The position numbers and the translations under genes were made by a program. The notes beneath the pieces were generated by a model that was not told the origin of the DNA, ran no database searches, and saw only the letters and a program-made list of their open reading frames with translations. From SIG653 sp045578045 (GTDB lineage: Bacteria; Bacillota; Clostridia; Oscillospirales; CAG-382), in the NCBI GenBank assembly GCA_045578045.1, contig JAZNJM010000050.1:1-9119 (forward strand): 9,119 bases of DNA, written 5' to 3'. The first letter of the stretch is position 1; each line of letters begins with the position of its first letter. Below, one piece after another: positions 5,394 through 9,119 of this stretch.

Positions 5394-7708
5394 CGCTCTG
5401 CACCTCCTTTTATTCTCAAAGAGAGGGTAAAGCAATTTTCGTCAGAAACAGAAACTGATATTTCATCGTTTTCAAGGGCTTTTAAGTCCATGGTGCAAAC
5501 TGCATCAATGCAAGCGTAATAATAGCCATCACGATAAAAGAATCTTGCAAGTAACGAAGTAAGTCCGTCAAAGGAGCTTTCAACAACAAATTCATAAAAG
5601 TCAAAAAGCCTCATTGCAACGTCTGAGGGAACGTCTTTCTCAAACTGAACAACCGATGCGCAAGTGATTCCGGAAAGCTCTAAATTATTCATCATTTCTT
5701 TAAGGCTCAGAGAGAGCTCTTCTTTTTTGATTTCCCTATCTTGTTCATTTACTAAAACAAGATTGTATCGCCTTTTTATGTATGCACCCACAACAACAAT
5801 GCGGCGAAGAAGCTCTCTTTTTTCTGTTTTATCTTCTGTTTTCGACAGTTTGCTTAACAAATCGTTCAAAAGGTTTATCTGATGGGCTGTTTCTTTGTGC
5901 AGTTCGTCATGAAGGCGGTTTTTCTCCGCAAGGACTTGGATTTTTTTCTTTATCTGATAGTTCTGCATTGAAACGTCATTTGCCCCTTCAAGCTCTTTTC
6001 TCAGTTCTTTCAGTTCATCAAGAACGTCCGTCAGTTCTGAAAGGTCTTCCTGCCAGAAGGTGTAACCGCCTCGTATTTTTGAAGCTGACAAGCGAATACC
6101 GTCATTCAACATAACAGGGCTTTTTTCAGCTTTTCTCATTTGCTCTGTCGTATGAGATAATGCGTCATCAGAATGGTAATGAACAGCATAATCCTTATCC
6201 ACCACTGTAACGCCAAGCCCCGAATATTTTAAAAGATCATCATAGTTGGTGTTTGATTGAACAAGTCCGGACTTGATGCTACTTTCCCAGATTGCAACAA
6301 CGGTAAAGCACAATGCGGCAGTCATTTCAATAAAGGAGAAAATATCGCTGTCCAAGGCATACAAAATCGAATAGATAACGCCAACTCCAAGAGATGCAAT
6401 GGGCAACCAGACAACTTTGTGTGTTTCGGGAATACGGCACTTCTTTATAAGCTCCCAGATCATAAAAGCGATGCATACAAATATCCAGGCTGTTGCAACG
6501 TAATATAAAACGCTTCTTTGATAATCACTCCAGCCTGCTTCATATCCTTGATGAAAATAAAACGCCCAACCGTGAAGGTCATTTGTGAGAATTCCTATTA
6601 TCAATGTAATTGATGGGATATACATCAGATACCATTTTTTAGGTAATTTGTAATCCTCGGGCTTGCCTATATGCTTCACCGCAAAAAGGCAAAGCTGCGG
6701 TATTAAAACCATCGAAACGTAGTATGCATACCAACACCACATTCCAGCAGGGTACACAAAGAGAAATACAGTATGTCGCAAGGTTCGCATAAGCATCCAG
6801 AATATCATAAGGGCAACAAGGGCTATAAGATGATGGCGGATTCTTTTATTTACTATACGGTCATATACGGAAATTCCCCAAAAAACGAGGATTCCCAAAT
6901 AAATCATCAGAACTACAACGTGTGAAACAACGTACATTATCTGCGTTGTTTCCATGGTGATAACTCGGATAAAGTTTGCAAACAACAGCAAAAACACACA
7001 AAGCAAAACGTTTATGGTGTATGACTGACTTTTTCCCTCATCATTCATAAAGCCTTGCTTTTGCATAGAACGGTAAATTGCAAGAATAAGGCATTCCGTT
7101 ATTATATACGAAATGGAAAGCCATTCAAATCCACGGGGTAAAAACTGTTCTGCAAGCCAGATTGATATATTGCAAAAAACAACGCACAACAAAAGTATTG
7201 TATGGGTTTTGGATTTGATTTTTTTCTTTGAAATGGAATAAAAGGTGATTCCAATCATAGAAAGAATATACAAGGCAAGGTATACGTAATAAAGTAAATG
7301 AAGCGGACCGTATTCGCGAATAAGCTTTGTTGCACCGTCTATAATCTCAATATCAACTGTGCTGTAATATATGGGCAAAATCCCGGGGCTGGTTGTTATT
7401 CCAAGCATAATTATTCCAACCGATACAAGAGTTATCATCAAGGGCTTCTTTCGTTTTATGCCACAAAAAAGCATTACCATCATAAGTAGGAAAAAGGGCA
7501 AAAGTACACTGCCTAAATATGAAATTCTGTTGGAGTTGAGTGCTGAACCTAAATTTGGTGATACGGAAATCATAAAGTACCCAAGGTTACATATGGACAC
7601 AGACACAAATACAAGCAAAAGCCATATATCACGTTTTTTGTCGGCTACAACGCATATTCCCACCATACAAAGGGAAATAAAGGCTATAATTCCATACGCC
7701 AACGCCAT
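5390..7708 (-). CDS. Double-7TM membrane sensor with degenerate kinase-like C-terminus (772 aa)
   Basis: First gene of the signalling operon, probably the signal-input component. About fourteen hydrophobic segments fall in two blocks, residues about 3-215 and 230-475, each resembling the HisKA_7TM sensor family. Each block has a T-S-P/T-N-D signature before an extracytoplasmic loop (T-T-S-P-G-I-L-P-I-Y-Y, about 105-115; T-N-D-L-H-G-W-A-F-Y-F, about 375-385). A PAS-like stretch follows (about 484-552), then a coiled coil (about 555-600) with a DHp-like helix (N-R-L-H600-D-E-L-H-K-E-T-A). The last 110 residues occupy the ATPase position but show no N-box Asn and no glycine-rich G-box, so I expect no kinase activity. 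It may act by pairing with the active kinase next door; that is inference. ATG at 7708 is preceded by GGAGG with 7-nt spacing; an earlier in-frame ATG at 7774 lacks such a site and lies upstream of the predicted transcription start. Confidence 0.88.
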   Translation of the reverse strand: MALAYGIIAFISLCMVGICVVADKKRDIWLLLVFVSVSICNLGYFMISVSPNLGSALNSNRISYLGSVLLPFFLLMMVMLFCGIKRKKPLMITLVSVGIIMLGITTSPGILPIYYSTVDIEIIDGATKLIREYGPLHLLYYVYLALYILSMIGITFYSISKKKIKSKTHTILLLCVVFCNISIWLAEQFLPRGFEWLSISYIITECLILAIYRSMQKQGFMNDEGKSQSYTINVLLCVFLLLFANFIRVITMETTQIMYVVSHVVVLMIYLGILVFWGISVYDRIVNKRIRHHLIALVALMIFWMLMRTLRHTVFLFVYPAGMWCWYAYYVSMVLIPQLCLFAVKHIGKPEDYKLPKKWYLMYIPSITLIIGILTNDLHGWAFYFHQGYEAGWSDYQRSVLYYVATAWIFVCIAFMIWELIKKCRIPETHKVVWLPIASLGVGVIYSILYALDSDIFSFIEMTAALCFTVVAIWESSIKSGLVQSNTNYDDLLKYSGLGVTVVDKDYAVHYHSDDALSHTTEQMRKAEKSPVMLNDGIRLSASKIRGGYTFWQEDLSELTDVLDELKELRKELEGANDVSMQNYQIKKKIQVLAEKNRLHDELHKETAHQINLLNDLLSKLSKTEDKTEKRELLRRIVVVGAYIKRRYNLVLVNEQDREIKKEELSLSLKEMMNNLELSGITCASVVQFEKDVPSDVAMRLFDFYEFVVESSFDGLTSLLARFFYRDGYYYACIDAVCTMDLKALENDEISVSVSDENCFTLSLRIKGGAER
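5401..5410 (-). promoter_or_regulatory. Strong ribosome binding site that sets the histidine kinase start
   Basis: AAAGGAGGTG on the minus strand lies inside the last codons of the upstream sensor gene, 9 nt from GGAGG to the ATG at 5393. It favours that ATG over an upstream in-frame ATG at 5435 and supports translational coupling. Confidence 0.85.
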
Positions 7709-7713
7709 TTTCA

Positions 7714-7721
7714 CACCTCCC
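7714..7721 (-). promoter_or_regulatory. Ribosome binding site setting the sensor-gene start
   Basis: GGGAGGTG on the minus strand, with GGAGG (7716-7720) 7 nt from the ATG at 7708. This decides against the upstream ATG at 7774, which would add 22 mostly polar residues before the first membrane helix. Confidence 0.85.
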
Positions 7722-7764
7722 GTTTTATTGCAACTATAAAAAGTATAAGTCAAAAGTTTTTTAC

Positions 7765-7793
7765 ATTGTATCATAAAAGAAAAAACATTTCCA
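7765..7793 (-). promoter_or_regulatory. Probable promoter of the three-gene signalling operon
   Basis: On the minus strand there is a -35-like TGGAAA (7788-7793), a 17-nt spacer ending in TGA, and -10 TACAAT (7765-7770), giving an extended -10 (TGATACAAT). The expected start near 7757 leaves a leader of about 50 nt. The segment is unlike the promoter block shared by the two secreted-protein genes, so the operon is probably controlled separately. The boxes are imperfect and other AT-rich alternatives exist nearby. Confidence 0.55.
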
Positions 7794-7911
7794 CCATTTT
7801 ATAGAAATTTGCAAAAAATTTGATACTGCAAGTTTATCGGTATAGAGGCCACACGATTTGAACAGTGTTTCTATGTAGAATAAATTTCAAAAATATATTT
7901 AGAAAAACATC

Positions 7912-7941
7912 ATATACTGATTCTTGATTTTTTCAGTATAT
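7912..7941. repeat. Inverted repeat in the intergenic region
   Basis: ATATACTGA (7912-7920) and TCAGTATAT (7933-7941) form a perfect 9-bp stem with a 12-nt loop. It lies between the operon promoter and the recombinase remnant. It could be a regulator site or a weak terminator; no T-run of note follows on either strand. Confidence 0.5.
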
Positions 7942-7973
7942 AATTCTATGATTACAAACAGAAAATGATCTAA

Positions 7974-8288
7974 TGGAAAATACAAAATCGTTTTGTTCAT
8001 TCAGAGGATGATTTCGTATTTGGCGGCGTTAAAAACGCACCAATTGAAACACGAGTATTCTTTAAGTACTATAAAGAAGTTTTAGAAGAAGCAGGTATCG
8101 AAGAAGCAGATCTCCACACGCTCAGGCACACATTCGCTACAAGATGCATTGAAAGCGGAATGGGTATCTTAACGGTAGCAAAAACATTAGCCCACGCCAA
8201 TGTTGCAATGACGCTTAATAGATTTTCCCACCTGTTACCCAAACATATGAAAGCAAGCATGGAAAAAATGGAAGCCACATATTATTAA
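7974..8288 (+). pseudogene. Tyrosine recombinase/integrase, C-terminal remnant with catalytic Tyr replaced by Phe
   Basis: The plus-strand frame ending at TAA 8288 encodes the C-terminal part of a phage- or ICE-type integrase catalytic domain. The motif H-T-L-R-H-T-F-A-T-R-C-I-E-S-G-M carries the conserved H-x-x-R. Then come L-A-H-A-N-V (normally L-G-H-x-x-V) and T-L-N-R-F-S-H-L-L, where family members have Y in place of F; that Tyr is the nucleophile in related enzymes (XerD has I-Y-T-H-V). A stop codon (7971-7973) closes the frame upstream, and there is no plausible start before the conserved part. An ATG in another frame (7973) runs only twelve codons. The DNA-binding N-terminus and first catalytic Arg are absent. 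The fragment is therefore truncated at its 5' end and probably inactive. It marks a past integration or mobile element and is followed directly by a strong terminator. Confidence 0.85.
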
Positions 8289-8290
8289 AC

Positions 8291-8338
8291 AAAATGCCCT
8301 GGGAGTGATTTTGAACATCACCTCTCAGGGCATTTTTT
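8291..8338 (+). terminator. Strong hairpin terminator after the recombinase remnant
   Basis: AAAATGCCCTG (8291-8301) pairs with CAGGGCATTTT (8326-8336), an 11-bp perfect stem, and further GAG/CTC and GAT/ATC pairs extend it inward. A T-run ends at 8338. It begins 3 nt after the remnant's stop codon. A-runs on the other side mean it could work on both strands. Confidence 0.88.
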
Positions 8339-8350
8339 CACGCATACATC

Positions 8351-8381
8351 TGACATACTTTTTTCGTCGAAAAGTATGTCA
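8351..8381. repeat. TGACATACTTTT palindrome, copy 1
   Basis: Perfect 12-bp arms TGACATACTTTT (8351-8362) and AAAAGTATGTCA (8370-8381) around a 7-bp centre (TTCGTCG). The same arms recur at 8481-8510. No T-run follows, so a terminator is unlikely. Confidence 0.85.
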
Positions 8382-8480
8382 AACGAATTTTTATAGTTGA
8401 ACTCCGATGTAATAACTATTAAAATTTTCCATTGGGCATAAATTAATAATTTTATATTATAAAAAAGTAAGAAAGTGTGC

Positions 8481-8510
8481 TGACATACTTTTCAACAAAA
8501 AAGTATGTCA
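8481..8510. repeat. TGACATACTTTT palindrome, copy 2
   Basis: Arms identical to copy 1 (TGACATACTTTT at 8481-8492, AAAAGTATGTCA at 8499-8510) around a different 6-bp centre (CAACAA). Arms are conserved while the centre is not, which points to selection on the paired arms or to recent duplication followed by drift in the centre. Confidence 0.85.
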
Positions 8511-8516
8511 GAAAAA

Positions 8517-8545
8517 TCGTTGGTTCTCTTGTATAGAACCAACGA
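8517..8545. repeat. Perfect inverted repeat TCGTTGGTTCT
   Basis: TCGTTGGTTCT (8517-8527) pairs with AGAACCAACGA (8535-8545), 11 bp, with a 7-nt loop. It starts 6 bp after the second TGACATACTTTT palindrome. Confidence 0.8.
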
Positions 8546-8560
8546 AATGTATAGAAAAAA

Positions 8561-8585
8561 CCTTGAAAACACTGGGTTTTCAAGG
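8561..8585. repeat. Perfect inverted repeat CCTTGAAAAC
   Basis: CCTTGAAAAC (8561-8570) pairs with GTTTTCAAGG (8576-8585), a 10-bp stem with a 5-nt loop (ACTGG). It lies just upstream of the first GCTGGGTTAGC motif. No downstream T-run of terminator quality is present. Confidence 0.8.
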
Positions 8586-8604
8586 CTTTCACATGGCTCC
8601 CCCT

Positions 8605-8655
8605 GCTGGGTTAGCAAAGTCAAAACAACATAGTTGTTGTTTTGACGAGCGGTGT
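8605..8655. repeat. GCTGGGTYAGY hairpin unit, copy 1
   Basis: It begins with GCTGGGTTAGC. A perfect 12-bp stem follows, GTCAAAACAACA (8619-8630) with TGTTGTTTTGAC (8635-8646) and a TAGT loop, and it ends GAGCGGTGT. Over 51 bp it matches 8891-8941 at 45 positions. This copy has the fully paired stem. Confidence 0.85.
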
Positions 8656-8683
8656 GGTACAAAGTGCGAGTAGTGCAAAACAA

Positions 8684-8732
8684 GCTACGCTTGGTGAAGC
8701 AATACGACACACGACTGCCACCGGCGCGTAGC
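8684..8732. repeat. Long imperfect stem-loop between motif copies 1 and 2
   Basis: GCTACGC (8684-8690) pairs with GCGTAGC (8726-8732), and further in GGTG pairs with CACC. The position, downstream of a GCTGGGTYAGY hairpin, parallels the stem-loop at 8942-9025, though the sequences differ. Confidence 0.55.
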
Positions 8733-8744
8733 GGAATCAGCGAA

Positions 8745-8771
8745 GCTGGGTCAGCACACCGTCAGGTGTGC
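8745..8771. repeat. GCTGGGTYAGY hairpin unit, copy 2 (short form)
   Basis: GCTGGGTCAGC (8745-8755) runs straight into a 7-bp hairpin, GCACACC (8754-8760) with GGTGTGC (8765-8771) and a four-base GTCA loop. The leading motif and the four-base loop resemble the other copies, while the stem sequence is different. Confidence 0.6.
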
Positions 8772-8880
8772 ATAAAAGAAATACCCGAAACTATTCAAAA
8801 AAAATTATTAAAATATCTATATAAAAACAAGAAACCCGAAGCACATACAATTTTGTAAATGTTTCGGATTTATTGCTGTT

Positions 8881-8946
8881 GACTTACAGTGCTGGGTTAG
8901 TGAAGATAAAACAACATAGTTGTTGTTATGACAAGCGGTGTAAGTC
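8881..8946. repeat. GCTGGGTYAGY hairpin unit, copy 3, enclosed by an 8-bp stem
   Basis: GACTTACA (8881-8888) pairs with TGTAAGTC (8939-8946) and encloses GCTGGGTTAGT plus an AACAACA-TAGT-TGTTGTT hairpin. Relative to copy 1, the inner 12-bp stem here has two mismatches and one G-T wobble, so it is weaker. The unit begins again at 9065 in the next tandem copy. Confidence 0.75.
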
Positions 8947-9025
8947 GGATCGTAGCCATGTCGTTCTGTGAGCCAAGGAGTTGGCACAATAATTTGTCTT
9001 CCTAAGACCGCTTGGCCTCCGACTT
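8942..9025. repeat. Stem-loop AAGTCGGA/TCCGACTT within the 184-bp unit
   Basis: AAGTCGGA (8942-8949) pairs with TCCGACTT (9018-9025), and inside it GCCAAG (8972-8977) pairs with CTTGGC (9011-9016). Bases 8942-8946 are shared with the stem of 8881-8946, so the two structures exclude each other. Confidence 0.65.
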
Positions 9026-9119
9026 CACATACAATTTTGTAAATGTTTCGGATTTATTGCTGTTGACTTACAGTGCTGGGTTAGTGAAGATAAAACAACA
9101 TAGTTGTTGTTATGACAAG

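Larger units (their letters stand above)
8289..9119. other. Gene-free region dense in palindromes and repeats
   Basis: After the recombinase remnant no open frame looks like a protein on either strand. Instead the stretch holds one terminator, at least six further stem-loops with mostly perfect 7- to 12-bp arms, four copies of a GCTGGGTYAGY motif and a 184-bp tandem repeat that continues past the window end. It resembles an array of structured intergenic repeats or the non-coding end of a mobile element. I do not recognise a named RNA family. Confidence 0.75.
8842..9119. repeat. 184-bp tandem repeat, second copy cut by the window end
   Basis: Positions 8842-8935 and 9026-9119 are identical over all 94 bases, at an offset of 184 bp. 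The segment between (8936-9025) completes the first unit. Perfect identity means a recent or homogenised duplication, or an assembly repeat. Each unit contains a GCTGGGTTAGT motif (8891-8901 and 9075-9085). More copies may follow outside the window. Confidence 0.9.

Noticed and set aside
5394..5435. Longer N-terminus for the histidine kinase (ATG at 5435)
   Set aside because: The added 14 residues would overlap the sensor gene, whereas ATG at 5393 has a consensus AGGAGG and an ATGA junction like the next gene.
7709..7774. Longer N-terminus for the sensor protein (ATG at 7774)
   Set aside because: It lies upstream of the predicted transcription start and lacks a Shine-Dalgarno site, while ATG at 7708 has GGAGG at ideal spacing directly before the first membrane helix.
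8069..8278. Minus-strand 69-codon frame opposite the recombinase remnant
   Set aside because: The plus strand of the same stretch encodes the recognisable integrase motif, so this is its shadow.
8652..8858. Plus-strand open frame of 68 codons in the repeat region
   Set aside because: It lies across the hairpin units and motif copy 2, has no ribosome binding site, and its content follows the repeat sequence and not a protein pattern. It looks like a chance frame through structured repeats.
8605..9119. Integron attC array next to a tyrosine recombinase
   Set aside because: No RYYYAAC/GTTRRRY core pairs bracket the hairpins, there are no cassette genes between units, and the recombinase fragment is not recognisably IntI.
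8351..9119. CRISPR array
   Set aside because: Repeat spacing is irregular (140, 146, 184 bp), repeats are long and diverged, and there are no unique 30-40 bp spacers or cas genes.
8663..9119. Group II intron start (GTGCG at 8664)
   Set aside because: A lone GTGCG pentamer is not enough; no domain V-like hairpin or reverse transcriptase is present.

Overview
The window looks like AT-rich chromosomal DNA from an anaerobic Clostridia-type Firmicute, most like the gut and rumen Oscillospiraceae/Ruminococcaceae. The grounds are AGGAGG-type ribosome binding sites, sigma-A-like promoters, a paired type I dockerin of the D-S-T-D-Y-L-R-I-K-G type, and a three-gene sensory operon built from families common in that group. 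This taxonomic call rests on recognising protein families and not on any search.

Layout. From 1 to 7793 everything reads on the minus strand. The transcription order is a three-gene signalling operon (7708 to 3481), then a dockerin-bearing secreted beta-helix-like protein (3294 to 1162), then the first 280 codons of a second secreted protein (840 to 1, cut by the window edge). The operon encodes a membrane protein with two successive 7TM sensor regions and a kinase-like but apparently inactive C-terminus, a three-TM PAS-histidine kinase, and a NarL/LuxR-type response regulator. Both junctions are ATGA stop/start overlaps, which implies translational coupling, and a hairpin-T-tract terminator follows the regulator stop. 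Each secreted-protein gene has its own promoter, and the dockerin gene has its own terminator.

The main regulatory observation is that the two secreted-protein genes carry nearly the same 63-bp promoter segment (885-947 and 3339-3401, 59 of 63 bases identical). It covers the -10, the -35 and about 30 bp upstream. Since the genes lie directly downstream of a sensor/kinase/regulator operon, a reasonable inference is a small regulon: the membrane sensor module controls surface or secreted carbohydrate-interacting proteins through this shared element. The sequence alone does not prove it.

From about 7800 to the end the window changes character. There is a decayed tyrosine-recombinase C-terminus on the plus strand (7974-8288) with Phe where the catalytic Tyr should be, followed by a strong terminator. 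Then come about 780 bp without a credible gene, packed with palindromes and repeats: two copies of a TGACATACTTTT palindrome, further perfect hairpins, four occurrences of a GCTGGGTYAGY motif each followed by a hairpin, and a 184-bp tandem repeat whose second copy runs off the window end. This is probably an accessory or mobile-element scar, or an array of structured intergenic repeats; its function is not known to me.
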